DNA from: Trichomonas vaginalis G3
Taxonomy: Eukaryota; Parabasalia; Trichomonadida; Trichomonadidae
NCBI RefSeq assembly: GCF_026262505.1
Contig: NC_067207.1
Span: 6,704,252 to 6,768,251, forward strand
Direction: 5' to 3'
Length of the DNA: 64,000 bases
Under the pieces are notes generated by a model. That model was given only the letters and a program-made list of their open reading frames with translations. It did no database searches and was not told the origin of the DNA. Below, in pieces: positions 19,918 to 29,340 of the stretch. Within the stretch, counting starts at the first letter, position 1; every line of letters begins with the position of its first letter. A program made the translations under genes and the position numbers.

Positions 19918-20409
19918 CTAAAAATCGTAAAATTGAACTTCTATTGTATCCCGAAAAACCTCATCAATGATAGTCCAGCTGTTAAGTTGTGTATTTAATG
20001 CAGAACTTAAACATTCTTTTGGTGGAGCTGGTAGATTCTGCTTACATGTTCTTTCTTTTTTAACATCTAAAAAGTCAACATATTTTTTAAGATTGTTCCA
20101 CTTGTTCTTAATTTGGTTGTCTGTACGCCCCTTAAAATGCTTTGCGATATTAACCCAATGAAAGTTTAACTTTTTTACTAATTTGATCAATAATTCCTCT
20201 TCATCAAAAGTCCAATCAGCTTTGTTTATATCTGGTGATAAATATCTAGTCCATCTATCTTTTACCTGCCTTGAATTCCTGCCAGGCATCAAATAAGAAA
20301 TCTGATCCCATGCATTCTCACCTTTTTCACTGACTAGGGCCTCGAGAAGATGGTCTTCCTCTGCCGTGAATTTATGCTTCGTTTTTTGCTGTCGCTCTGA
20401 CTCTTGCAT
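19918..20409 (-). CDS. Myb-like DNA-binding protein, two repeats (163 aa)
   Basis: There are two SANT/Myb repeats: residues about 14-61 (FTAEEDHLLEALV...AWDQISYLMPGRNSRQVKDRW) and 67-113 (WTFDEEELLIKLV...HWVNIAKHFKGRTDNQIKNKWNNL), with conserved spaced aromatic residues. A short C-terminal tail follows. The layout is the small R2R3-type Myb typical of trichomonads, in which related proteins bind promoter elements and act in transcriptional control. The start is ATG 20409; an in-frame GTG one codon upstream is ignored. The target genes are unknown. Confidence 0.92.
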   Translation of the reverse strand: MQESERQQKTKHKFTAEEDHLLEALVSEKGENAWDQISYLMPGRNSRQVKDRWTRYLSPDINKADWTFDEEELLIKLVKKLNFHWVNIAKHFKGRTDNQIKNKWNNLKKYVDFLDVKKERTCKQNLPAPPKECLSSALNTQLNSWTIIDEVFRDTIEVQFYDF

Positions 20410-21126
20410 CACAAGTGAAATAATTCAATTGAATTGTCAATAATTTTTTATCAAATTTTGAAAGGTGCATTCAATTCATATTAACTTCAATTCAATTAAA
20501 TCAAATGATGGATATTTTGTGAAAATAACTACTACCAATAAGATCATGATTGCACTTTCTCAATTTAAAAATTTTCTTCAAATCAAAGAAAACGCGTTTT
20601 TTATACTGTACATATGATACAATGCATTTATCCAACATATAATTTTATTTGAAAAGGGTTTGTGATTTCAATAACTGCAGTATTCAATTTTCGACATAAC
20701 TGACGGAATATCCACATACATATATTAAGAAGATTCAATCTGACAAAAATACGTTTGCAATAGATTTTTCTTTTCAATACATTAGATTTTTAGTATCTTG
20801 GCTAATTGCCTTAAACGAGCACACGATGCCGATGTTGATCATATTATTAAATCAATTCTAAAATCAAAATTTCATTAATCTGTAAAAAAATTTATTTCAA
20901 AATTTGAATGTTCGCGGAAATATAATAAATATGAAAGCTTAAAAGAAAAATTGAAGAACAACAATTATTGGTACAAATACATACATCATCATTCAAATTG
21001 AAAATATTCAATGAGAGATTTTTTTTGTAAAATTGTAACAATATTTACATCGTTATTTTTAAAATAAATTAATTTCGAATAACCTGATAGTCATAAAAAC
21101 TATATCGGGACTTAAAGTTCAGAATT
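20410..21126. other. divergent promoter region between Myb and kinase genes
   Basis: About 0.7 kb of AT-rich DNA lies between divergently transcribed genes. No repeat or RNA gene is recognised. Confidence 0.5.
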
Positions 21127-22341
21127 ATGAATGATCCTCCGATATTGAATCACCCAATACTCGGAGAGATCGTGGTTCTCGGAAAAATAGCAAGAGGTGG
21201 CTATGCTTCTATCTGGAATGCATATTGCGTAGAAATGAAGACACATGTTTGCCTGAAAATTGATGAGAAGCGAAAAGCTGAAACAGAAAACGAGTTTAGA
21301 ATGATGAAACTCCTTAACCATCCTCTTACTTGCCAGTTTTATGGTGAATTCAAGTCAGGTGATAATGTAGGTGCTGTTCTAGAATTTATTGAAGGAAGTA
21401 CAATTCTTGACTTCATTAATAAGAACGGAGTAATCAAAGAAAATTATGCTAGATATTTGTTTGCTGAACTTGTTTCAATCATACAACATTTACATTGCGA
21501 ATTAGGAATGATACATCAGGATTTAAAATGCGAAAACATCATTATAGATACGCATAATAATTTACATCTTATAGATTTCGGTTTTGCGCATTTAGATTCC
21601 GATAATTTACCACTTTCATATAGTGGTTTTGGTACTCCAGGATATATTCCTCCAGAAGTTATTAAGGGCAACAGATATACATTCAGCTCCGACATTTTTA
21701 GCATTGGAGTCCTTTTATATTCAATGCTTGTCGGCAGATTGCCTTTCTCAGGAACAAATTCAGCCGAAATTTTTCATCATACAGTTACAGATCCAGTAAA
21801 CTACCCAGAAACGATAAGTGATGACGTAATAGATCTTTTAGATTCATTATTAGATAAAGATCCAATAAAACGGCCAAACATTTCTCAAATTTTATTACAT
21901 AATTGGCTAAATCCAATTATAAGAGGAATCAAACTGATTCCAAGCTTTGAAGGCCTCAGAAAACTTGACAAATATCCAGACGGAAAACTTGACCAAGAAG
22001 TTTTGAATCTTTTCAATGATTATGGATATAGCGTTGAAAATCTACTCTACGATATTAATCACCACATAGATACAAAACTTGTAGCATATTATTTGTTTTT
22101 GAGAAATATTCAGATTTCAAATCAATTATCTAATATTCAGATAACGCTATTCATTCATCAATCGAGCCACTCACCTAAAAGTACAAGAGAAGGACTTTCC
22201 AAGAGTACCCCTGGCTTTGAACATCAAAATCAAGCTAAAATTGTCCAGCCAAATTTATCATTGAAGATTAAGAACCAAGCTCCACAGATTATACAGCCGA
22301 ATGCAGTTCGCAAGCCTAATATACCAAAAGCAAAGAAGTAA
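21127..22341 (+). CDS. CAMK/SNF1-like serine/threonine protein kinase, non-RD (404 aa)
   Basis: The kinase domain occupies residues about 14-270. It has a glycine loop LGKIARGGYASIW, catalytic Lys44 (VCLKI), catalytic loop HQDLKCEN (130-137; Asp132 and Asn137 present), DFG (150-152), and GTPGYIPPE in place of the usual APE. The conserved Arg of HRD is Gln131, so this is a non-RD kinase that may not need activation-loop phosphorylation. After the domain, a region resembling the UBA/AMPK-associated segment (DQEVLNLFNDYGYSVENL) precedes a disordered basic tail (RKPNIPKAKK). Overall it resembles the CAMK-like kinases abundant in trichomonads. All residues for phosphotransfer seem present. Confidence 0.92.
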   Translation: MNDPPILNHPILGEIVVLGKIARGGYASIWNAYCVEMKTHVCLKIDEKRKAETENEFRMMKLLNHPLTCQFYGEFKSGDNVGAVLEFIEGSTILDFINKNGVIKENYARYLFAELVSIIQHLHCELGMIHQDLKCENIIIDTHNNLHLIDFGFAHLDSDNLPLSYSGFGTPGYIPPEVIKGNRYTFSSDIFSIGVLLYSMLVGRLPFSGTNSAEIFHHTVTDPVNYPETISDDVIDLLDSLLDKDPIKRPNISQILLHNWLNPIIRGIKLIPSFEGLRKLDKYPDGKLDQEVLNLFNDYGYSVENLLYDINHHIDTKLVAYYLFLRNIQISNQLSNIQITLFIHQSSHSPKSTREGLSKSTPGFEHQNQAKIVQPNLSLKIKNQAPQIIQPNAVRKPNIPKAKK

Positions 22342-22422
22342 TTATTTTTTATTATATTTTTATTTTGTTTATTATTATTATATATAAATACTATTGTTAT
22401 TAACATACATAAATACAAACAT

Positions 22423-23178
22423 TTATACTTTGCTCCATGAGCTTCTTACAGCTTTCAATGGAGTATGACTACGATTACCTTTAAAAACAACTAATGGGCT
22501 TCTTGGGCCCGATGTAGAAGAAATAGATCTGCTAAACTCTCGAAGTGGCGATAAAGGCGCGCTTTGAGATAAATAAGGCGATTTCAGAGAACTTGTTTCT
22601 GTAGTTGGAGGATGAAGGACCAAGTTGGGTCGCTTAGTTCTAGCAGGTGGCGTATGACATTGATATCTATGTTCATTACTATAAAGAGAGCTTGATTTTA
22701 ATTCAGATAAAGGTTCATTGGGAAAGGTAACATGAGGAAGGGTCTTTCGTTTCTCTCTATCTTGTAAATCGAGATAAGTTGAGGAATCAACAAGGAAAGT
22801 TTTGCATTTGCAATAAAAAGGTTTGATAACAAACAAATCAATGCATGACATGGATAATGTGGATAACATATGTATGACTCGCATGGCTGATTGATATTTT
22901 AAGGAATAAACATCTTCACTAAAGGCAGTATTATCGTATACAATTAATAAAGCCGGAATAACAGATCGTAATGAAGATTTAAAGTCCATACTGTCATCAA
23001 TGTAGTTTAAAATCTCTTTGAGCAGAGTTGTTCGACCCATTGGGCGAGGAATATAAAATTTTGCAGCGAAATCTGAACTTGTTGATTCCCATTCATCAAC
23101 AATCGCATCTATATTCGGTCTACCTAGTATATTATCATAGTTTCTCACAAGTTCAAGAAATTTAAAATCCCATTCCAT
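22423..23178 (-). CDS. hypothetical protein with Ser/Pro-rich tail (251 aa)
   Basis: ATG 23178 opens a frame with a helical N-terminal half (residues 1-125). The C-terminal half is Ser/Pro-rich and basic, with many SP and TP sites (SAPLSPLREFSRS, GPRSPLVVF, SHTPLKAV), suggesting phosphorylation by proline-directed kinases. No signal peptide, membrane segment or known domain is recognised. It converges on the kinase gene 82 bp away. Confidence 0.65.
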   Translation of the reverse strand: MEWDFKFLELVRNYDNILGRPNIDAIVDEWESTSSDFAAKFYIPRPMGRTTLLKEILNYIDDSMDFKSSLRSVIPALLIVYDNTAFSEDVYSLKYQSAMRVIHMLSTLSMSCIDLFVIKPFYCKCKTFLVDSSTYLDLQDREKRKTLPHVTFPNEPLSELKSSSLYSNEHRYQCHTPPARTKRPNLVLHPPTTETSSLKSPYLSQSAPLSPLREFSRSISSTSGPRSPLVVFKGNRSHTPLKAVRSSWSKV

Positions 23179-23609
23179 ACTATCAAATAGTTTTTTGTAA
23201 AGTTATCAAATCAATTTTTTATGAAAATTTTATATCGGTGTTATAAACAAGGGATCAATTTGACAGATTCCAGAATTTTACATCTTGGTTAGTTCATTGT
23301 GCTGAGTTATGTCTACAAAATATTTTTATTGAAATATCGAAAAAGAATTTTTCAAATTTTCTCACTTTTGAATTTACATTCTAATTTGACTCATGAATTA
23401 AGAATTTGCTTTCTTACCCAGCGGAAATTAATAAATCTCAAAATATACCAACATTCTTTAATAGAAGAAGAACAATACATGATATTATTTTGTTATTGAT
23501 TAATGTGAATAATAAATCTGTTTATTTTAATTAATTAAATGTAGAACATATAATATTCATACGAGAAAATAGATTGGAAATAAGAATATTGTTAATTTAA
23601 ACATTTGGC
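23179..23609. other. AT-rich intergenic
   Basis: This is the promoter side of the 251-aa gene and the 3' flank of the ankyrin gene. A 66-codon frame (23299-23499) is not supported. Confidence 0.45.
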
Positions 23610-25934
23610 TCAAAGAGATATTAGATAAACTCTTACATTATCTTTTGCAGCTGAGAGTACAGTACACCCGAATTTATCCATTGCGTTTTTCTTAGCTCCA
23701 ACAGAGATAAGATATTTAACAATTTCAAGATGACCTTTTGATGATGCAGAAATGAGTGGAGTTTTTCCATCATTATTCTTCGCTTCTTTATCAGCTCCAA
23801 CAGAGATAAGATATTTAACAACTTCAAGATGACCATTTTCTGATGCAGAAATGAGTGGATTATCTCCATATTTATTCTTTGCTTCTTTATCAGCTCCAAC
23901 AGAGATAAGATATTTAACAACTTCAAGATGACCATTTGATGATGCAAAAATGAGTGGAGTTTTTCCATCATTATTCTTTGCTTCTTTATCAGCTCCAACA
24001 GAGATAAGATATTTAACAACTTCAAGATGACCTTTTGATGATGCAAAAATGAGCGGAGTATATCCATCATTATTCTTCGCTTCTTTATCAGCTCCAACAG
24101 AGATAAGATATTTAACAACTTCAAGATGACCATTTTCTGATGCTAAAATGAGTGGATTATCTCCATATTTATTCTTTGCTTCTTTATCAAATCCAACAGA
24201 GATAAGATATTTAACAACTTCAAGATGACCTTTTGATGATGCAAAAATGAGTGGAGTTTTTCCATCATTATTCTTCGCTTCTTTATCAGCTCCAACAGAG
24301 ATAAGATATTTAACAACTTCAAGATGACCTTTTGATGATGCAGAAATGAGTGGAGTTTTTCCATCATTATTCTTCGCTTCTTTATCAGCTCCAACAGAGA
24401 TAAGATATTTAACAACTTCAAGATGACCATTTTCTGATGCAGAAATGAGTGGATTATCTCCATATTTATTCTTTGCTTCTTTATCAGCTCCAACAGAGAT
24501 AAGATATTTAACAACTTCAAGATGACCATTTGATGATGCAGAAATGAGTGGATTATCTCCATATTTATTCTTTGCTTCTTTATCAGCTCCAACAGAGATA
24601 AGATATTTAACAATTTCAAGATGACCTTTTGATGATGCAGAAATGAGTGGAGTCCATCCATATTTATCCTTCGCTTCTTTATCAGCTCCAACAGAGATAA
24701 GATATTTAACAACTTCAAGATGACCATTTTCTGATGCAGAAATGAGTGGATTATCTCCATATTTATTCTTTGCTTCTTTATCAAATCCAACAGAGATAAG
24801 ATATTTAACAACTTCAAGATGACCATTTTCTGATGCTAAAATGAGTGGAGTTTTTCCATCATTATCCTTCGCTTCTTTATCAGCTCCAACAGAGATAAGA
24901 TATTTAACAACTTCAAGATGACCTTTTGATGATGCAGAAATGAGTGGATTATCTCCATATTTATTCTTTGCTTCTTTATCAAATCCAACAGAGATAAGAT
25001 ATTTAACAACTTCAAGATGACCTTTTGATGATGCAGAAATTAGTGGATTATCTCCATATTTATCCTTCGCTTCTTTATCAGCTCCAACAGAGATAAGATA
25101 TTTAACAACTTCAAGATGACCATTTTCTGATGCTAAAATGAGTGGAGTATTTCCATCATCATCCTTTGTTTCTTTATCACAGCCATATTCGATAAGTGAT
25201 TTGACAAGATTAAGATTTCCTTTTTCGCTTGCAATATGAAGTACATTCTTATCATCCTTACTCTCTTCTAACATAAGATCTCCTAAACAAAGTTCTTCTT
25301 CCCAAGGTTTTGATGTCTTTTTTAACCTATGTTCTTCTTCACAAGCTTTTGCTGTCTTCTTCCAAAGTCCTTCTTCGCAAGCCTTTGAAATCATTTCTCT
25401 ATTGCCTTTAGAAGAAAGTTCTTCAAAGAATTTGTAAATACTATCAAAATCTCTGGTTTCCTTAAGTGATGAAATTTTAGTTAAAAATTCTTTAGGATAG
25501 TTGTGAGATTCATTAATTCGAGTGACTGTAGTTTCTTTGGCCGCATTTTGTTTTTGTTTTTGTAATGTATTTAATTTTGCTTGAAGTTTTTTGATTTCAT
25601 CTGTAGAATCACGCAAATGCTTATCGCTTTCTTTGATAAAATCAACGATTCCATCAAATATATGGAATTTCATGTATTTTTTGACGAATTTAAGTATTGA
25701 AACGATTTCTTCGAAATTTTGGATAGTAACATTTGCTTTTCGTGTGCTGATATATAATTCTTTGGAATTGAGAGTTGATGAAGACTGTTTCAGAAGAGTA
25801 ACGTACTGATCAGCCGTCAAACGTGAATATTTCATGATTGTTTTGATATCTCTGATATCGAATGTATCAAAAAAGTTTTCATTTTGAATGTAATCACTGA
25901 TATGAGCAGCAATGTATTCGAAGTTCAGATTCAT
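23610..25934 (-). CDS. ankyrin-repeat protein with trichomonad N-terminal domain and 16 repeats (774 aa)
   Basis: From ATG 25934, residues 1-115 form the N-terminal domain common in trichomonad ankyrin proteins (SDYIQNENFFDTFDIRDIKTIM, LTADQYVTLLKQS). A short coiled coil follows (LRDSTDEIKKLQAKLNTLQKQKQ), then a linker, then 16 ankyrin repeats of 33 residues from about residue 230 to the end (consensus SASENGHLEVVKYLISVGADKEAK). Ankyrin repeats bind proteins; the partners are unknown. Repeats 2-15 are nearly identical at DNA level (99-bp period, about 23.65-25.2 kb), differing mainly at a few positions such as GAD/GFD and KYGDNP/NDGKTP. This means recent unit expansion or homogenisation. The repeats also keep a second frame open, which explains long shadow frames. 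Confidence 0.93.
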   Translation of the reverse strand: MNLNFEYIAAHISDYIQNENFFDTFDIRDIKTIMKYSRLTADQYVTLLKQSSSTLNSKELYISTRKANVTIQNFEEIVSILKFVKKYMKFHIFDGIVDFIKESDKHLRDSTDEIKKLQAKLNTLQKQKQNAAKETTVTRINESHNYPKEFLTKISSLKETRDFDSIYKFFEELSSKGNREMISKACEEGLWKKTAKACEEEHRLKKTSKPWEEELCLGDLMLEESKDDKNVLHIASEKGNLNLVKSLIEYGCDKETKDDDGNTPLILASENGHLEVVKYLISVGADKEAKDKYGDNPLISASSKGHLEVVKYLISVGFDKEAKNKYGDNPLISASSKGHLEVVKYLISVGADKEAKDNDGKTPLILASENGHLEVVKYLISVGFDKEAKNKYGDNPLISASENGHLEVVKYLISVGADKEAKDKYGWTPLISASSKGHLEIVKYLISVGADKEAKNKYGDNPLISASSNGHLEVVKYLISVGADKEAKNKYGDNPLISASENGHLEVVKYLISVGADKEAKNNDGKTPLISASSKGHLEVVKYLISVGADKEAKNNDGKTPLIFASSKGHLEVVKYLISVGFDKEAKNKYGDNPLILASENGHLEVVKYLISVGADKEAKNNDGYTPLIFASSKGHLEVVKYLISVGADKEAKNNDGKTPLIFASSNGHLEVVKYLISVGADKEAKNKYGDNPLISASENGHLEVVKYLISVGADKEAKNNDGKTPLISASSKGHLEIVKYLISVGAKKNAMDKFGCTVLSAAKDNVRVYLISL
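23650..25200 (-). repeat. 99-bp tandem repeat array coding for ankyrin units
   Basis: About 15 direct copies of a 99-bp unit within the ankyrin gene are almost identical over most of their length. Variation is confined to a few interchangeable segments (TTTTGATGATGC against ATTTTCTGATGC, and the KYGDNP or NDGKTP codons), as expected from unequal exchange. Confidence 0.9.
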
Positions 25935-26293
25935 GGACTGATTCGATTTTTTGATAAGTCGTTACTTTACAAAAACTCTGAGAAATTTAAAATCGAAATT
26001 TAATAAAAATCTCATTGTTATATATTTGATGAAAATTTTCTCACTTTTCTGATTTTTCTTTTTTTATTTCGATCTGTTAGTTATAGAAATGAATTTAAAT
26101 GGTTGGTCCAGTGTCTGAGCAATTAATGTCAAAAACAATCTCCATTTCACAGATTTTTGCATTTTGTAGGTCATATAATTGCCTGAGAGGCTTGATTTTC
26201 TACTTTTTAGATACCCTGTGACTGAGGATATCCGAGTATATATTTTCGATATTATACTGATGCTTGGAAATAAATATTTTGTAAAAATTTTTC
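25935..26293. other. divergent promoter region, ankyrin gene and DNA-binding protein gene
   Basis: A 359-bp AT-rich spacer separates divergent starts. The plus gene begins directly after a TTTTTC stretch (TTTTTCATGAG). Nothing else is recognised. Confidence 0.45.
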
Positions 26294-26890
26294 ATGAGAA
26301 AACATTACTTTCCTTCCAGTCCTCCGGAAGATAATCCTAGAAAAGTTACAAGGCATTTTCTTTCTGCCGCAGATAAAGAAGCCATTGATGCCTTGCTTCA
26401 ACAGAACTACGATGCTGTTGCAATTGCGACTAAACTACATCATCAACCACGCCAAATCAAAGAATACATCGCCAGAAAAGTCAAGAGTCAAGAAAACAAA
26501 TTCTCATTTGAAGATGATCAAAAACTCATTATGTTATATCAACAAGGTATAACTAAAGAAAGTCGTCTTGTAAAATACTTTCCAGACAAGACATCTTGGA
26601 TGATTAGAAATAGGTTAAAGCTTCTGAGGCGTCGTAATCAATTAGAATCTTCTGCTCCAACTCTAATATTTAAAAAACCGGAAGAACAAACAGAACCAGA
26701 GTTAGCCATATCTAACATGATTCAAAATCAAACCATCGACTTAAATGAAGAATTACGCAATCAAGATCCAGTTCCAAAAACATTTTCACCAAAAAACGAA
26801 GATTTTACTCTAGAGTCTGCTGCGATTCATCCAAAAATACAACTTTATTCTGTAGATACTGCTAGACTACAACTTGTTCGGATATTCTGA
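26294..26890 (+). CDS. SANT/homeodomain-like putative DNA-binding protein (198 aa)
   Basis: Two helix-turn-helix-like segments are visible. Residues about 22-62 (LSAADKEAIDALLQQNYDAVAIATKL...QIKEYIARKV) and 68-112 (FSFEDDQKLIMLYQQGITKESRL...SWMIRNRLKLLRRR) are laid out like Myb/SANT repeats with short turns. A disordered C-terminal tail follows. This matches small trichomonad Myb-like proteins but lacks the conserved tryptophans of true Myb repeats, apart from one in SWMIRNRL. The most likely role is a nuclear DNA-binding factor, which is inference. Confidence 0.7.
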   Translation: MRKHYFPSSPPEDNPRKVTRHFLSAADKEAIDALLQQNYDAVAIATKLHHQPRQIKEYIARKVKSQENKFSFEDDQKLIMLYQQGITKESRLVKYFPDKTSWMIRNRLKLLRRRNQLESSAPTLIFKKPEEQTEPELAISNMIQNQTIDLNEELRNQDPVPKTFSPKNEDFTLESAAIHPKIQLYSVDTARLQLVRIF

Positions 26891-27575
26891 AAATATTCGA
26901 ACAAATAATTTATTCATATCGGATACTGCTTAAATTTCTTGGATATTTGAAAAGAATGATATGAATATTTATATATGAGCTTGTTTATAGCATTTCATCA
27001 AAAAAAAAATTCCAAGAAAATTTCTAATCACGAATTCAATCAAAATCCATAAATATTAACCATCGAACATCTGCTTGTAACTATGTTCACTTCATGGATT
27101 TTCATTTATCTTATTCAAAAAGGTGAAAATCTATATTTTTAGGATTTTTTTCTTTCACAAATTGTTAAATTTTATTTTTCTTTCTTAATTACATCTCTAC
27201 AACATTTTTACATACGAAATCTCATCTCTGAACTCCTAAAGAATGAAAAATTTAATATCGATAAATCTTCAATAGTCTTCATAACTTCCTATGAATTTCG
27301 ATGGATCTTCATAGGGAAAACATTTTTCCTATGAATAATAGCATAGAAATTAACTCTATGTTAAGATTACATAGATCCAAGAAATTTTAGATAATCTCTT
27401 ACAATAGCTTCTGCATATGAAAGTTGAGTAGACACATCATTATCCTTTGCTTTTTATTAACTCCAATAAAATACTAGACAATAAATTTAATACAAACAAC
27501 TTTTTACAAGTAAATTTAGGAGGAAAAAAAAATATAATGGAACTTTTCAATTCTATGTCTGTGTTGAGTTTCCTA
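26891..27575. other. intergenic with an ankyrin relic
   Basis: This is AT-rich and convergent between a DNA-binding protein gene and a glycosyltransferase gene. It holds a decayed copy of an ankyrin gene 3' end at 27387-27490, described separately. Confidence 0.5.
27387..27490 (-). pseudogene. decayed 3' end of an ankyrin-repeat gene
   Basis: The stretch aligns with the 3' end of the 774-aa ankyrin gene. TTAGATAATCTCTTACAATAG matches TTAGATAAACTCTTACATTATC of the gene end, followed by CATCATTATCCTTTGC and TTAACTCCAATAAAATAC. These match the repeat unit (CATCATTATCCTTCGC, TCAGCTCCAACAGAGATAAG). On the minus strand the remnant is out of frame with stops. It is a relic lying about 3.8 kb downstream of the intact gene and in the same orientation. 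Confidence 0.6.
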
Positions 27576-28502
27576 TTAAAAATCCAATTCTTCTTTAGGA
27601 AACTCTCCTTTTGTTAAGTACTTGACTGCGAAACCAGCAGCTTTAACAAAATTTCCTACATCAACATTAAATCCAGGAAATTCTGCGACATGATTTAATT
27701 TCGGGCTCTGGAATATAATATGATGAATTCCACAAGCAAGTATTGATAAAACAGAAGACCAGTCATGTTGATTTCCTTCTACAGTCAGAATGACACCTCC
27801 TCTATGCATAAAGAAACAATGGAAAAGATTCGAACCAGAAGGAGTCATCAAAAACTTAATTGAAGCATAAACTTTTGCTGATTCTTTTAATCCATGGATA
27901 TCAGCAACAATTTCCCATTCTAGTTGTGGATAGTTCTCTTTCAAAGCAGCAAGTAATTTCTTGGAATTAAACCACACTCTTGTATCTCTTCTGTTTATGA
28001 TACAGTTCCTTGTGGCATTGATTCCATCTAGATTGTAATGCTTGTGGTATAAATCTTGAATCATTTTCTGTGGGAAACCTTGCGAGCTCTGATGAATCAT
28101 TGGATTAAAAGGATAAATAACTATCTTACAGAAGGCTAGCTCGTTGACTCTGAGGAGAGGAATTCGGTTCTCTCGAGGTACACCAATGATATCTAATGCT
28201 TCATGAACAAAATCTTGGCGTGGTACATTGAGAATTTTATATGTTTTGATTATCTGTTTAGGCATGACAAGAATGCATGGAAAGAAATCAATATGGAAGT
28301 GTCCGAAGTTGTAACAGTAAGAATGGCCGGGTGCAATGGCGTAATCGAAGTGATAAATAACCTTTCCTTTTGTAGGACCTTGAATCTGTGGAAGCCAATG
28401 ATGTGGTGTGTCTGCATATCTTCCTTTGGGAGTAATTATTGAAGGCGAACGAGAAACATGTACGTTTCGTAAGAAGGCATATGAAATGTTGTATGATTGC
28501 AA
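27576..28502 (-). CDS. GT61 (DUF563)-like glycosyltransferase, 5' end missing
   Basis: This resembles family 61 glycosyltransferases, which act in the secretory pathway. Marks are the N-terminal block HSYCYNFGHFHIDFFPCIL, the NRRDTRVWFNSKKLLAAL segment, and the C-terminal block SIKFLMTPSGSNLFHCFFMHRGGVILTVEG, which corresponds to the conserved GPHGAGLAN...R.G..VIE region. The frame is open back to a stop at 28554-28556 but has no ATG there. The listed start is a TTG, and the first internal ATG is about 79 codons in. The usual N-terminal signal anchor is absent. It may be a 5'-truncated copy. The acceptor and donor sugars are unknown. Confidence 0.7.
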   Translation of the reverse strand: MQSYNISYAFLRNVHVSRSPSIITPKGRYADTPHHWLPQIQGPTKGKVIYHFDYAIAPGHSYCYNFGHFHIDFFPCILVMPKQIIKTYKILNVPRQDFVHEALDIIGVPRENRIPLLRVNELAFCKIVIYPFNPMIHQSSQGFPQKMIQDLYHKHYNLDGINATRNCIINRRDTRVWFNSKKLLAALKENYPQLEWEIVADIHGLKESAKVYASIKFLMTPSGSNLFHCFFMHRGGVILTVEGNQHDWSSVLSILACGIHHIIFQSPKLNHVAEFPGFNVDVGNFVKAAGFAVKYLTKGEFPKEELDF

Positions 28503-28556
28503 ATATGGCGGTAAATAATATGGAGGAAATTCTTGATCATAAATAAAATCGTTTTA

Positions 28557-29340
28557 AATTACTTCTTCATTTAAATTATAACAATTATTTTTGGTTTTAT
28601 ATTTTTTTGGATCAAATCCATTTTAATAGAATTTATATACTATTCATCTATTAGTAAACACTACCGTATATTATTTTTTAAGCTATCTTATTTTTTGAAC
28701 TTTTATTCAAATCTTTGGTCGCAAGAAGAATTGCATGATAAATAAAAACATTTAATCAAAGTCAATTTTATTTTTCATATTCAAATGGACTGAGTGTTAA
28801 CATTTAACATTTTTTGCTAATTGTCGTCAAAAATTAGGCGTAAAGCAAAAATTGATATTTCATATGGTTTTATGATAGATAAGCATTATATTCCCACTCA
28901 TTATATTCGTAAATTTTGAGGTTTATCCTTCGCTTTTAAGATCATTGAATTTGATTTTTATATAAAATAGTTATATATTAGAAAATAATATGAGTTTATG
29001 TGATATTATTTTTCAGAAGATTTTGTGTTCTTCTTCAAAATTTTATTTTTTTTATTAAAAAGAATCTTTACAAAATATACATTTACTTTAATTAATATTT
29101 ATAAACGTGCTCTATCAAAAGTTCCAAAAATTCAATCTTTTAGCTTTTCTGAGGTGTCACTTTTGATGAATTTCTGTTTACAACAAATGATATAATTTTG
29201 GAATCAAATAATATGAAGTATATGAAGAAATATTATATTTCTATAACTATCACAAACCCATCGTCTTCAAAATTTTGTGAGTTGATAAAAATTTTCGGTT
29301 TTAGTCAAATTTCTATCAAATTTTTTTTATTTCAAATCTT
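28557..29340. other. AT-rich intergenic before the Akt-like kinase
   Basis: About 0.8 kb of AT-rich DNA with no supported gene, repeat or RNA. It includes the promoter of the Akt-like gene. Confidence 0.5.

Noticed and set aside
23633-24826. Two long Leu/Ile/Lys-rich minus-strand frames
   Set aside because: Shadow frames of the 99-bp ankyrin repeat, whose length is a multiple of three.
23650-25200. CRISPR-like or satellite array
   Set aside because: The regular 99-bp repeats are protein-coding ankyrin units in one continuous frame.
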